Positions 24,279-32,649 of a DNA stretch of 44,854 nt are shown here, in pieces. The position numbers and the translations under genes are program-made. Numbering within the stretch: position 1 is the first letter of the stretch; each line of letters opens with the position of its first letter. This stretch comes from Burkholderia sp. S171 (GTDB lineage Bacteria; Pseudomonadota; Gammaproteobacteria; Burkholderiales; Burkholderiaceae). The DNA is taken from the NCBI RefSeq assembly GCF_009766085.1, contig NZ_LMUF01000076.1, positions 2,525 through 47,378 on the forward strand, written 5' to 3'. The notes below the pieces were generated by a model. It searched no databases. It had not been told where the DNA came from and was given only the letters and a program-made list of their open reading frames with translations.

Positions 24279-24334
24279 CGATAAATTTGATTATTTTTAT
24301 GTTCGGAAGAATTAAAATTTATTTGGAAAGATGC

Positions 24335-24359
24335 GGAATAACCCCCTGGAGACGGTGTT
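24335..24359 (+). promoter_or_regulatory. ECF-type promoter of the anti-sigma-like gene
   Basis: GGAATA-N16-GTT lies about 100 nt before the ATG at 24463. It matches the -35/-10 pattern found before the sigma gene itself. Confidence 0.5.
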
Positions 24360-24462
24360 TACGCGCGTAGGGGATTACATATAGGGGATTCTTGCGCTTG
24401 GCGTGGAATAAAGCCCGCTGCTGTGTGTTCGCCCCTGTACGAACAGCCAACATTGCCAGATC

Positions 24463-25185
24463 ATGCCCATAGCAAAACCTCCAACGGAACCCCGGCTCTC
24501 CGAGTCGGACGTCCAGGCGTACGCCGACGGCATGCTCGATCCCCAGCGCGCGGCGAGCGTAGCGACATATCTGAAGAGCCGCCCTGACGAGGCGGATCGG
24601 GTCGCGTTTTACGGCCGTCTGAACTGGCAGATGCAGAACGCCTTTCACGAAGCCGACACCGAACACGCACCCCCGCCGCCCGCGTCCGTGCGGCGTATGT
24701 CGAGACGCAGCCTTCGCGCGCTGCTCATCGCGGCGGTTGTAGCGCTGGCAGTCGCCGCCGCCGCAATCTTTGCGTTCGACATTTCCGATTCAGCGCTCGA
24801 CAATGCCTCGATGATGGCGCTTGAACAAGCCGTTGCTACCCAGGAAATGGCATCAGGGGCGGTCGGTTATGAAAGCGCGGTGAAGGTTTTGGCAAGCGCC
24901 CCAGATCTGTCCAGCGTCGGTTTCCACCCCGTCGCGCGCCGGGAAATGTCCGTGGGGCCATTCGCTTCGGCAACTGAATTCGTCTACCGCAATAAAGGTG
25001 GCGAGGCCGCCGTGCTGCTTGTAGCCCCAGGCCTGTTTGCACAGCGGCAGCCTCAATGGAAGGCCCATCGCGTGGGTGCAAGCCGCTTGCTCGCATGGAC
25101 TGCGGGCGGCAAGCGTTACGTGTTGGCGGGCCGAGCGAAGACCCGTGGCCTGATGCTGGCAGCCGACTTGATGACGGGCAGTTAG
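24463..25185 (+). CDS. anti-sigma-factor-like transmembrane protein
   Basis: This 240-residue protein has a cytoplasmic N-terminal domain (LSESDVQAYADGMLDPQRAA, about residues 12-60), one membrane helix at about 84-107 (ALLIAAVVALAVAAAAIFAF) and a periplasmic domain of about 130 residues. The N-terminal domain resembles that of the anti-sigma factor at 25860 (SEDEIHAYVDGSLAEHRREE), including the Asp-Gly. No zinc-binding His/Cys set is visible. It is upstream of, and separate from, the sigma/anti-sigma pair, with its own GGAATA promoter. It may be a second brake on the same sigma factor or a paralogue that lost its partner. Confidence 0.75.
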   Translation: MPIAKPPTEPRLSESDVQAYADGMLDPQRAASVATYLKSRPDEADRVAFYGRLNWQMQNAFHEADTEHAPPPPASVRRMSRRSLRALLIAAVVALAVAAAAIFAFDISDSALDNASMMALEQAVATQEMASGAVGYESAVKVLASAPDLSSVGFHPVARREMSVGPFASATEFVYRNKGGEAAVLLVAPGLFAQRQPQWKAHRVGASRLLAWTAGGKRYVLAGRAKTRGLMLAADLMTGS

Positions 25186-25255
25186 GCATCAAGGCCGTAG
25201 CAAGAAGCTGCCGGCGGCATAATCACGCACCACGGTACAAAATACGCTGACAGCG

Positions 25256-25280
25256 GGAATATTCGCCACGACCCGGTGTT
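25256..25280 (+). promoter_or_regulatory. ECF-type autoregulated promoter of the sigma factor gene
   Basis: GGAATA-N16-GTT, about 65 nt before the ATG at 25345. It shares an extended GGAATA-T-CGCCACG block with the element at 26815, beyond the core hexamers. Confidence 0.6.
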
Positions 25281-25344
25281 AGCCCATCATCAGAGCGGCG
25301 TTTTATCGAACGTTTGCGTAAGCTTACAAAATGAAGGAAGGCCG

Positions 25345-25863
25345 ATGGGCGTCCGTGACGAGTTAATGGAACATGTGCCGCGATTGCGCCGCTACGCGCG
25401 AGCGCTGATCAATAATCGCGATCTCGCCGACGATCTGGTGCAGGACACGCTCGAACGCGCGCTCCGGCACACCGAGAAGTTTCAGACCGGCACCGATCTG
25501 CGCGCGTGGCTGTTCACGATCATGCACAACGTGTTCGCGAATCAGGCGCGCCGGGCGGGCGTGAAGGCCGTGCATGTTTCCGTCGATGACGAGAACATTT
25601 CCGAGCGCGAGTTTGCCGTGCCGGGCACGCAAACACAGTCGCTCGAAATGCGCGATCTGGACTTCGCGTTGCAGCGTTTGCCGCTCGACCAGCGCCAGGT
25701 CGTGTTGTTGGTAGGGCTTGAAGAAATGAGTTACGCCGAAGTGGCGCAGGCGCTTGAAATCCCGATCGGGACCGTCATGTCGCGCCTGTCGCGCGGACGT
25801 GAAAGACTGCGCGCATTGATGGCCGGCGCGCAACCGGGCGCTAAATTACAGGTGGTGCGATGA
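25345..25863 (+). CDS. ECF-family RNA polymerase sigma factor
   Basis: This 172-residue sigma70-family protein has only regions 2 and 4. Region 2 spans about residues 10-75 (LRRYARALINNRDLADDLVQ, then DLRAWLFTIMHNVFANQARR). Region 4 spans about 105-160 (LPLDQRQVVLLVGLEEMSYA, then IPIGTVMSRLSRGRERLR). The ATG at 25345 follows GAAGGAAGG, and a longer frame from 25276 is rejected. Its stop overlaps the anti-sigma start by 4 bp. A GGAATA promoter upstream suggests positive autoregulation, and the same element precedes the catalase-like operon. Confidence 0.94.
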   Translation: MGVRDELMEHVPRLRRYARALINNRDLADDLVQDTLERALRHTEKFQTGTDLRAWLFTIMHNVFANQARRAGVKAVHVSVDDENISEREFAVPGTQTQSLEMRDLDFALQRLPLDQRQVVLLVGLEEMSYAEVAQALEIPIGTVMSRLSRGRERLRALMAGAQPGAKLQVVR

Positions 25864-26723
25864 GCGACCAACAAACACCCATCAGTGAAGACGAAATTCA
25901 CGCGTATGTCGACGGATCGCTGGCGGAACATCGCCGCGAGGAGATCGATCGCCTGCTGGAACGCGATGAAGCACTGGCTACGAAGGTCAGCGACTATTTC
26001 TCGCTGAACAGCATGTTCCATGACCGCTATGACCGCGTGCTAAGCGAACCCGTGCCGCAGCGTCTGCTGCCGCCCGAACCCAAGCGCTGGCGTGCTGCCG
26101 CCAACTGGCCGCAATTCGCGGGCATGGCGGCGGCGCTTGTGCTGGGCGTCGGGATCGGCGTGGCGGGCATGACGGGGACCATGGGCCACGACACCCTCGT
26201 GCCGGGAAGCGGCGGGGCGTCGGTGCAACGTGCAAGCTATAGCATGGGCGAGTCGTTTGCACGGCAGTCGGCTATCGCCCATGTGATGTACGCGCCGGAA
26301 GTGATGCGGCCCGTGGAAGTGGGCGCAGATCGCGAGCAGGAACTGGTGCAGTGGATCTCGAACCGGCTGGGTACGGATGTGCGTCCGCCCGTGCTGACGC
26401 GCTCGGGCTTTGAATTGATGGGCGGTCGCTTGCTGCCCGGCGACGACGGCCCGGTCGCGCAGTTCATGTACCACGACGCGAAGGGCGAGCGTATTACGCT
26501 GTGTATATCGCATCGGAAGATCAGCTCGGACACGACCGCGTTCAAGCTGTATCAAGATGGATCGGTGAACGTGTTTTACTGGATCGACGGTGACTTCGGT
26601 TACGCCGTGTCCGGCGCGATCGACCGGAAAGTGCTGCTTGACCTGTCGCACGACGTCTATTCGCAGTTGACCGCAATGGGGGGCGCCAAGCCGCCCTCGG
26701 GCGCTTCCGTGTCTACGCAATAA
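25860..26723 (+). CDS. anti-sigma factor, single-pass membrane protein
   Basis: This 287-residue protein overlaps the sigma gene by ATGA. The N-terminal sigma-binding part (ISEDEIHAYVDGSLAEHRRE) is followed by one membrane helix near residues 83-105 (FAGMAAALVLGVGIGVAGMT) and a long periplasmic domain (GRLLPGDDGPVAQFMYHDAK, then ERITLCISHRK). The periplasmic domain presumably senses the stress signal. No classical zinc motif is visible. A hairpin terminator follows. Confidence 0.88.
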   Translation: MSDQQTPISEDEIHAYVDGSLAEHRREEIDRLLERDEALATKVSDYFSLNSMFHDRYDRVLSEPVPQRLLPPEPKRWRAAANWPQFAGMAAALVLGVGIGVAGMTGTMGHDTLVPGSGGASVQRASYSMGESFARQSAIAHVMYAPEVMRPVEVGADREQELVQWISNRLGTDVRPPVLTRSGFELMGGRLLPGDDGPVAQFMYHDAKGERITLCISHRKISSDTTAFKLYQDGSVNVFYWIDGDFGYAVSGAIDRKVLLDLSHDVYSQLTAMGGAKPPSGASVSTQ

Positions 26724-26732
26724 GCTTGGCGG

Positions 26733-26764
26733 CAGCCGCGGTGTTCAACAACACCGTGGCTGTT
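26733..26764 (+). terminator. hairpin terminator after the sigma/anti-sigma operon
   Basis: A 13-bp stem (CAGCCGCGGTGTT/AACACCGTGGCTG with one G-T pair) and a 4-nt loop start 10 bp after the anti-sigma stop. The following sequence (TTCCTGTTCC) is only partly T-rich, so termination may be incomplete. Confidence 0.7.
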
Positions 26765-26814
26765 CCTGTTCCCGTCGCGGAACGCGGCGTTAGCCGATTA
26801 ATTGCGCTAGCCCC

Positions 26815-26840
26815 GGAATAATCCGCCACGCAAAGTCGTT
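26815..26840 (+). promoter_or_regulatory. ECF-type promoter of the catalase-like/cytochrome b561 operon
   Basis: GGAATA followed after 17 bp by GTT, about 110 nt before the ATG at 26954. The stretch GGAATA-AT-CCGCCACG closely parallels the sigma gene promoter. Confidence 0.6.
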
Positions 26841-26953
26841 CACCCCGTTGTAGCCCCAGAAAATAGAAAAGTAAATCGTGCGCGTCCTTTGGGAATTGAT
26901 ATTGATAAGGATATCGAATTAATGATAAAAGGCGACAAACAGGATCGATCCCC

Positions 26954-28048
26954 ATGACGACTGACCCATTTTCACCTCGCCCTCGCGGGCGGCAAACCAT
27001 TCCGCTATTCAGGCTTGCGGCTATTGGCGCGGTCGTGGCGGCTATTGGCGGCGCTTTTGTCTACGTTGCCGGCTTTGTGACACCGCATCGCCTGACGCCG
27101 CAGCGTATTGTGAATACCTTCGAAGCGAATGCGGGCGTTCATCCAGGATTCCGCCGCAATCATGCGAAGGGCGTGTGCGTGTCGGGGTATTTCGAAGGCA
27201 ATGGCCAGGCGTCGGATATCTCCCGCGCTGACGTGTTCAAGGCCGTGCGAACGCCAGTGATTGGACGCTTCGCCATTCCGGGCGGCGATCCGTCAGCCCC
27301 GGATGCAAGCGTGCCGGTGCGCAGCATGGCGCTGGATTTCAAGTTGCCCGATGGGCAGCAATGGCGCACGGGCATGAACAATACGCCGGTGTTTATCGTC
27401 AATACGCCGCAGGCTTTTTATGCTCAACTGGTGGCGTCGAAGCCGGATCCTGCGACGGGCAAACCTGATCCGGCGAAGCTCAAGGCGTTCTTCGCAGCAC
27501 ACCCCGAGACCGCGCCCTTCCTGCGTTGGGTGAAAGACCATCCACCATCTTCGAGTTTCGGCAACGCGGCGTACTACGGCATCAACGCATTTCGTGCAAT
27601 CGATGCAAACGGCAAGACTCACTTCGTCCGCTGGTCGATGGTGCCTGAGACGCCGTACGCACCCGTCACCGCGGAAGAGAAGAGTCAGCACGACTTTCTC
27701 GATACCGAACTGCGCGACAGGCTGACAAGCGGTCCGCTGCGTTGGCACCTGATCCTGACGGTGGCCAAGCCTGACGACCAGACGACCGATGCAACCCAGG
27801 CGTGGCCCGAAGACCGGCCGCACATTGACGCGGGAACGCTGGTGATCGAGCACGAGAGCGCGCAGAGCGACGGCGATTGCGGGGATATCAACTACGATCC
27901 GACCATCCTTCCCGATGGCCTCAAGCCATCCGCTGATCCGCTGCTGGCAGCGCGTTCTTCGGCTTATGCGGTGTCCTATAACCGCCGCACGCATGAGGAG
28001 GCGCAGGGTCTGGCCTCGGCTCAGCCACCGACACGGGGTCACGAATGA
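26954..28048 (+). CDS. SrpA-family catalase-related peroxidase, membrane-anchored
   Basis: This 364-residue heme catalase-fold protein is shorter than true catalases. One N-terminal membrane helix (about residues 18-40, LAAIGAVVAAIGGAFVYVAG) suggests a periplasm-facing anchor. The distal His70 is in FRRNHAKGVCVSGYF, Asn in TGMNNTPVF, and the proximal Tyr region is LLAARSSAYAVSYNRR near the C-terminus. It is expected to act as an organic peroxide or H2O2 peroxidase. Its stop overlaps the cytochrome b561 start by 4 bp (ATGA), so electrons may come from the quinol pool through that partner. It is controlled by the neighbouring ECF sigma, by promoter similarity. Confidence 0.9.
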   Translation: MTTDPFSPRPRGRQTIPLFRLAAIGAVVAAIGGAFVYVAGFVTPHRLTPQRIVNTFEANAGVHPGFRRNHAKGVCVSGYFEGNGQASDISRADVFKAVRTPVIGRFAIPGGDPSAPDASVPVRSMALDFKLPDGQQWRTGMNNTPVFIVNTPQAFYAQLVASKPDPATGKPDPAKLKAFFAAHPETAPFLRWVKDHPPSSSFGNAAYYGINAFRAIDANGKTHFVRWSMVPETPYAPVTAEEKSQHDFLDTELRDRLTSGPLRWHLILTVAKPDDQTTDATQAWPEDRPHIDAGTLVIEHESAQSDGDCGDINYDPTILPDGLKPSADPLLAARSSAYAVSYNRRTHEEAQGLASAQPPTRGHE

Positions 28049-28584
28049 GCGCCGATCGAAAGCACTTCAGTCCGTCAGCGCGATTTTTGCACTGGCTCAT
28101 GGCGCCGCTCGTCATAGCGATGTTGTTCATCGGCGTGGGGATGGTGGCCACTTTATCGTCGTGGCATCAGACGCTGCTCGCCATTCACAAGCCGCTGGGG
28201 ATAGCAATTCTTGTGCTGGTGAGCGTGCGTTTCATCGTGCGGCTGACACATCGCACGCCTCTTCTGCCCGACGACATGCCGCGCTGGCAGCAGCACGTCG
28301 CGCATCTGTCGCACTGGGTTTTCTATGTGCTGTTGTTCGCCATGCCGCTGGTCGGCTGGTCGATGCTGTCAGCCGGTGGTTTTCCGATCCACTTGTTCGG
28401 ACCGGTGAACCTGCCGGCCATTGTCCCGCAGGACGTGCGCCTGTATGCGTTGCTTCGATCAGCGCATACGGTGCTGGCTTTGTTGCTGTTCGCGACGTTC
28501 CTCGCGCATCTCGGCGCGGCGATGTTCCATGGCCTGATCCGACGCGACGGCGTGTTTTCGAGCATGGCGAAGGGCGGCGACTAG
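28045..28584 (+). CDS. cytochrome b561
   Basis: This 179-residue membrane protein has four hydrophobic segments (LMAPLVIAMLFIGVGMVATL; LLAIHKPLGIAILVLVSVRF; WVFYVLLFAMPLVGWSML; LRSAHTVLALLLFATFLAHL). Histidines suited to two b-type hemes are in FLHWLM, AIHKPLG, RSAHTV and LAHLGAAMFHG. It would transfer electrons from quinol to a periplasmic acceptor, most likely the catalase-like protein whose gene it overlaps. Confidence 0.92.
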   Translation: MSADRKHFSPSARFLHWLMAPLVIAMLFIGVGMVATLSSWHQTLLAIHKPLGIAILVLVSVRFIVRLTHRTPLLPDDMPRWQQHVAHLSHWVFYVLLFAMPLVGWSMLSAGGFPIHLFGPVNLPAIVPQDVRLYALLRSAHTVLALLLFATFLAHLGAAMFHGLIRRDGVFSSMAKGGD

Positions 28585-28614
28585 GCGGCGGCCTTTCACG
28601 CCACGCTGGTCGTT

Positions 28615-29652
28615 TCAGCCAGCCTGCTCGACCGGCGTCACGTCCAGCTCCAGCTTTTGCGTGCCGCGCAACACGGTCACTTTCACCGCCCGATCGATAC
28701 GCGATGCATCCAGCGAGCGCTGCAAGCTATCCACGCTATCAACGGCTAGCGTGTCCATGGCGACGATCCGGTCGTCCGTACGCAATCCACCGAGCGCCGC
28801 CGGACTCGCTTTCACGACCTCCATCACATGCACGCCGCTTGCCGCCGGCAGCTCGAAATAACGCTGCACCCGGCGCGAGATGGGCGTCGTTGTGCCGGCC
28901 ACGCCAATGTACGCCCGCCGCACGCGCCCGTGCGCGAAGAGCTGCATGATGACCCACTTGGCGGTATCGATGGCTGTCGCGAACGAGATTGCCTGGGCGC
29001 CAGCAATGATCGCTGTATTCACACCAATCACCTGACCCGCCGAGTTGATCAACGGGCCGCCCGAGTTGCCGGGATTGAGCGCGGCGTCGGTCTGGATCAC
29101 GTCGTAGATCATGCGTCCGGAGTTCGATCGCAGGGATCGTCCGAGCGCCGAGACCACCCCGGTCGTGACCGTCTGCGCGAGGCCGAGAGGATTCCCCACG
29201 GCAATCGCAATCTGCCCGACGCGCAACTTGCCGGATTCACCCAGTTCGACATGAGGCAATACGTCGGCGGAGCCAATGCGCAGCACCGCGAGGTCGCTGT
29301 CAGGATCGTCGCCGACGAGATCCGCGTCAAATTTCGCGCCGTCCGCGAGCGTCACGCGGATGTGCGTGGCGCCGTGCACGACGTGGCTATTCGTCAGCAG
29401 ATAACCGTCGGGCGTGAAGATGAACCCCGAGCCTGAGCCTCCCTGCGCACCGCGGCCGCTTCGGCCACTTTGGTCGCCGGGCAATCGTCGTTCGACTGAA
29501 ATAAAGGCCACCGCCTGTTGCACGCGGTCGAGCGCGCTGATCACGGTCTGAGAGTAAGCGTCCAGCAGGGCCTCGTCGCCGAGCGGGCTGGCGAGCGCGG
29601 GGCCGGTGAGGCCGCGCGATAAATCATCGATGAATTGGGGACGGCTTCCCAT
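28615..29652 (-). CDS. HtrA-like trypsin-family serine protease with PDZ domain, no signal peptide
   Basis: This 345-residue S1C protease has a complete triad: His90 (LLTNSHVV), Asp120 (DSDLAVLRI) and Ser197 (NPGNSGGPL). A single PDZ domain follows at about 245-335 (AYIGVAG, then ASPAALGGLRTDDRIVAMD). Unlike DegP/DegQ there is no N-terminal signal or membrane segment, so it is probably cytoplasmic. Position 29652 is preferred because CGGAG then has proper spacing; an ATG two codons earlier (29658) is too close. It is convergent with cytochrome b561 and divergent from the sulfonate operon. The substrate is unknown. Confidence 0.9.
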   Translation of the reverse strand: MGSRPQFIDDLSRGLTGPALASPLGDEALLDAYSQTVISALDRVQQAVAFISVERRLPGDQSGRSGRGAQGGSGSGFIFTPDGYLLTNSHVVHGATHIRVTLADGAKFDADLVGDDPDSDLAVLRIGSADVLPHVELGESGKLRVGQIAIAVGNPLGLAQTVTTGVVSALGRSLRSNSGRMIYDVIQTDAALNPGNSGGPLINSAGQVIGVNTAIIAGAQAISFATAIDTAKWVIMQLFAHGRVRRAYIGVAGTTTPISRRVQRYFELPAASGVHVMEVVKASPAALGGLRTDDRIVAMDTLAVDSVDSLQRSLDASRIDRAVKVTVLRGTQKLELDVTPVEQAG

Positions 29653-29840
29653 GATCATGCTCCGGATAAATGGATCATGAGATGCGGGATTCTTGGCGGT
29701 ATTTCAAGCCCGCGCTGCGCTCCCCGCGACGGGCGGCCGTCTCAGCATTTCCACTGCGATCGATATCACAATTGATCGTTTAGTACTGGACGCGCGCGTT
29801 GTTAGCATGATCGGCTGCCTAATATTCCTGCGATGTCTCC

Positions 29841-30863
29841 ATGAAAATATTCACCCGTCTGGCCGCGTGCCTCGTGCTGACCTTGACTGCCTTAAGCGCG
29901 GTGAGCGCCATGGCGCAAACGCCTTCGGGCGACCCCGTGAAGCTGCGCATCGGCTTTCAAAAATCCTCCACGCTGATCGCGATCCTGAAGGCGCGCGGCA
30001 CGTTGGAACGCGCCGTGGCACCGCTTAATGTACGCATTGAATGGGGTGAATTCGCAAGCGGCCTGCCGCTCACCGAAGCATTGAACGCGGGCGCAGTGGA
30101 CTTTAGCGCGGATGTAGCGGATACCGTCCCGGTCTTCGCGCAAGCCGCTAACGCCAACTTCGTCTACGTCGCGCAGGAATCGCCGTCGCCTTCGGCGCAA
30201 GCGGTGATCGTGCATCGCGACGCACCTATCCACACGCTCGCGGACTTGAAGGGCAAGCGCATTGCGGTGACGAAGGCGGCCGGTAGTCACTATCTGCTGC
30301 TCGCCGCGCTGGCCCGCGCCAAACTTTCGCCAGCCGATGTCAAGATCAGCTACCTCGCACCCGCCGACGCGCGTGCAGCGTTCGAGCGCAACGACGTGGA
30401 CGCCTGGTTCGCATGGGACCCGTATGTGGCTTCCGTCGAACAAGATCCGGGCGCACGCATCCTTATCCGTGGGGACGGCCTTGCCTCGTATCAGCGGTAT
30501 TACCTTGCGTCCACGCCCTTTGCACGAGCGCACCCGCAGATCATCGATATCGTCTTCAAGCAACTCGTTGAGGCGGGTGTCTGGACCAAGGCGCACCCGC
30601 AAGAAGCGGCCAAGATTCTGGCCCCGGTGTGGGGTCTCGATCAGGCAACAGTCGAGCGCGCCAATACGCGGCGCACGTATGCCGTGCGTACGGTTGTAGG
30701 GAAGAACTTCGGCGAGCAGCAAGCCATTGCCGACACTTTCTATCAGGCGAAGCTGCTGCCCAAGCCCGTCGATACCGCCAGCGCGCTTGTCTGGGACTTC
30801 GCCGGGCGCAAGGCTGTGGCAGCGAATTCAGCTACGGCATCGCTGACCGCAACGCAGCCGTAG
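29841..30863 (+). CDS. ssuA: aliphatic sulfonate ABC transporter substrate-binding protein (SsuA)
   Basis: This 340-residue periplasmic binding protein has a signal peptide (LAACLVLTLTALSAVSAMAQ). SsuA-type features are KLRIGFQKSSTLIAILKARG, then GVDFS-like ADVADTVPVFAQAA, and AWFAWDPYVASVEQ. It delivers alkanesulfonates to the permease. It is the first gene of the sulfonate operon, directly upstream of the sulfite dehydrogenase, and a second, related SsuA follows at 32650. Two binding proteins for one transporter may broaden the substrate range. Confidence 0.9.
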   Translation: MKIFTRLAACLVLTLTALSAVSAMAQTPSGDPVKLRIGFQKSSTLIAILKARGTLERAVAPLNVRIEWGEFASGLPLTEALNAGAVDFSADVADTVPVFAQAANANFVYVAQESPSPSAQAVIVHRDAPIHTLADLKGKRIAVTKAAGSHYLLLAALARAKLSPADVKISYLAPADARAAFERNDVDAWFAWDPYVASVEQDPGARILIRGDGLASYQRYYLASTPFARAHPQIIDIVFKQLVEAGVWTKAHPQEAAKILAPVWGLDQATVERANTRRTYAVRTVVGKNFGEQQAIADTFYQAKLLPKPVDTASALVWDFAGRKAVAANSATASLTATQP

Positions 30864-30876
30864 CGGTGGTTAATCG

Positions 30877-32124
30877 ATGACCTCCCGTAAGTCCTCACCT
30901 TCACCGGGTCGCCGGCGTTTGCTCGGCAGTCTCGCTGCCGGCGGCTTCGCCGCCTCACAAGCAGGCGCTGCCGAATTGCTCAAGCCGCTTGAGATCGCGT
31001 CATGGTCGAAGTCGCCCGGCACACCGATCCTCGAACATCCTTACGGCCTGCCGTCGCGATACGAAGCAGAGGTGGTGCGCCGCGCGGCCAAGGCGTGGCC
31101 ATTGCCCGGCGCGGCGTCCTCCATGACGCCGCTCGCCGATCTGCATGGTTCGATCACACCGAACGGTCTTGTCTACGAGCGTCATCACGCGGGCGTTCCG
31201 GATATCGATCCTGCGCTGCATCGGCTCGCCATTCACGGACTAGTACGGAATCCAAATCTTTTCACGATGGACGATATCCTGCGACTACCGTCGGAGTCGC
31301 GGATTCATTTCATCGAATGTTCGGGGAATACTGGTAACGAATGGAACGGTCCGAGCGGCATGCCGGTGCAACTCACGCACGGTCTGTTGTCGTGTTGCGA
31401 ATGGACGGGGGTGCGTTTGTCCACGTTGCTGGAAGAGGTCGGCGACACTACTGGTGGATCAGGTTGGGTGCTGGCCGAAGGCGCCGATGCCGCCGCGATG
31501 ACTCGCAGCCTGCCGTTGCAGCGCATTGCGGATCGGGCGCTTGTGGCTTACGCGCAAAACGGTGAGCGCTTGCGTCCCGAGAATGGCTATCCGTTGCGGC
31601 TGATCGTGCCCGGCTTCGAGGGCAATACGCACGTGAAGTGGCTGCGCCGCCTGAAGGTGGTCGATGCTCCTTTGCAGACGCGCGAGGAAACGTCGAAGTA
31701 CACGAATCTTCTCGCCGATGGCACCGCGCGCCAGTTCGTGTTCGAGATGGACGCGAAGTCGGTGATTACGCGGCCGTCGCCGGGACATCGGCTGACCACG
31801 CACGGGTTTTATCCGATCTCCGGATTGGCATGGTCGGGACGCGGGACGATCCGCCAGGTGGAAGTCTCAACGGACGGTGGCGCAAGCTGGCGATCGGCGC
31901 GGCTTGAAACGCCCGTGCGTGACCGCGCGCTCACGCGTTTTGAGGCTGACTGGAACTGGACCGGCGAGCCGGCAAGCATACTGTCGCGCGCCACCGATTC
32001 AACCGGCTACGTCCAACCCACACGCGAAGCGCTGGTCGCCGCGCGCGGTCTCAACTCGCAGTACCACTACAACGGGATCCAGCAATGGCGTATTGACGCA
32101 GCAGGCGAGGTGCGCAATGCGTAG
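30877..32124 (+). CDS. sulfite dehydrogenase, molybdenum subunit (SoxC/SorA-like)
   Basis: This 415-residue sulfite-oxidase-family enzyme has a twin-arginine signal (GRRRLLGSLAAGGFAASQAG), so it is exported folded with molybdopterin. The Mo-ligating Cys is in HFIECSGNTGNEW (near 147), with a C-terminal dimerisation domain (TRPSPGHRLTTHGFYPISGL). It oxidises sulfite to sulfate and passes electrons to the cytochrome c encoded next, which it overlaps by 8 bp. Its place inside a sulfonate operon suggests disposal of sulfite released from sulfonates. It is SoxC-like in size, but no other sox genes are present. Confidence 0.9.
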   Translation: MTSRKSSPSPGRRRLLGSLAAGGFAASQAGAAELLKPLEIASWSKSPGTPILEHPYGLPSRYEAEVVRRAAKAWPLPGAASSMTPLADLHGSITPNGLVYERHHAGVPDIDPALHRLAIHGLVRNPNLFTMDDILRLPSESRIHFIECSGNTGNEWNGPSGMPVQLTHGLLSCCEWTGVRLSTLLEEVGDTTGGSGWVLAEGADAAAMTRSLPLQRIADRALVAYAQNGERLRPENGYPLRLIVPGFEGNTHVKWLRRLKVVDAPLQTREETSKYTNLLADGTARQFVFEMDAKSVITRPSPGHRLTTHGFYPISGLAWSGRGTIRQVEVSTDGGASWRSARLETPVRDRALTRFEADWNWTGEPASILSRATDSTGYVQPTREALVAARGLNSQYHYNGIQQWRIDAAGEVRNA

Positions 32125-32632
32125 AGCGCTATTGCTCGCGCTGATTGCCGTGGCGCCCGCGTGCTTCGCAGCGCACGACATTGGCACGCCGCTTACGGCG
32201 GACGAGATTGCTGCATGGAATATCGATGTTGCCCCGGATGGGCGTGGTCTTCCTGCGGGCAGCGGGGACGTGACGACGGGCGCGCATATATTCGCCGAGA
32301 AATGTGCAGCCTGTCACGGCGCATTAGGGCAGGGTTTGATCGGCGATGCGCTGGTGGGCGGAAGGGGCACGCTGACGAGCGCCAAGCCCAAGCGCACCGT
32401 TGGTAGCTATTGGCCCTATGCCACCACGTTGTTCGACTACATTCGCCGCGCGATGCCCTACAACGCACCGCAGTCCCTGTCGGCTGACGAGGTTTATGCG
32501 CTTAGTGCTTTTCTGTTGAATCAGAACGCCATCGTACCGCCCAATACACGGCTTGATGCGCAGTCACTACCAAAGATAAGGATGCCGAATCGTGATGGTT
32601 TCGTACCCGATCCGCGTCCTGGCCGACTCTGA
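32117..32632 (+). CDS. monoheme cytochrome c, sulfite dehydrogenase electron acceptor (SoxD/SorB-like)
   Basis: This 171-residue exported cytochrome has a signal peptide (MRRALLLALIAVAPACFAAH) and a single C-x2-C-H site (Cys63, Cys66, His67 in EKCAACHGALG). A likely distal Met is in RRAMPYNAPQSL. It overlaps the dehydrogenase by 8 bp (start 32117, upstream stop 32124). It would carry electrons from sulfite to the respiratory chain. It is shorter than diheme SoxD and longer than SorB of Starkeya. Confidence 0.9.
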   Translation: MRRALLLALIAVAPACFAAHDIGTPLTADEIAAWNIDVAPDGRGLPAGSGDVTTGAHIFAEKCAACHGALGQGLIGDALVGGRGTLTSAKPKRTVGSYWPYATTLFDYIRRAMPYNAPQSLSADEVYALSAFLLNQNAIVPPNTRLDAQSLPKIRMPNRDGFVPDPRPGRL

Positions 32633-32649
32633 CTATTAAGGAGCAAAGC

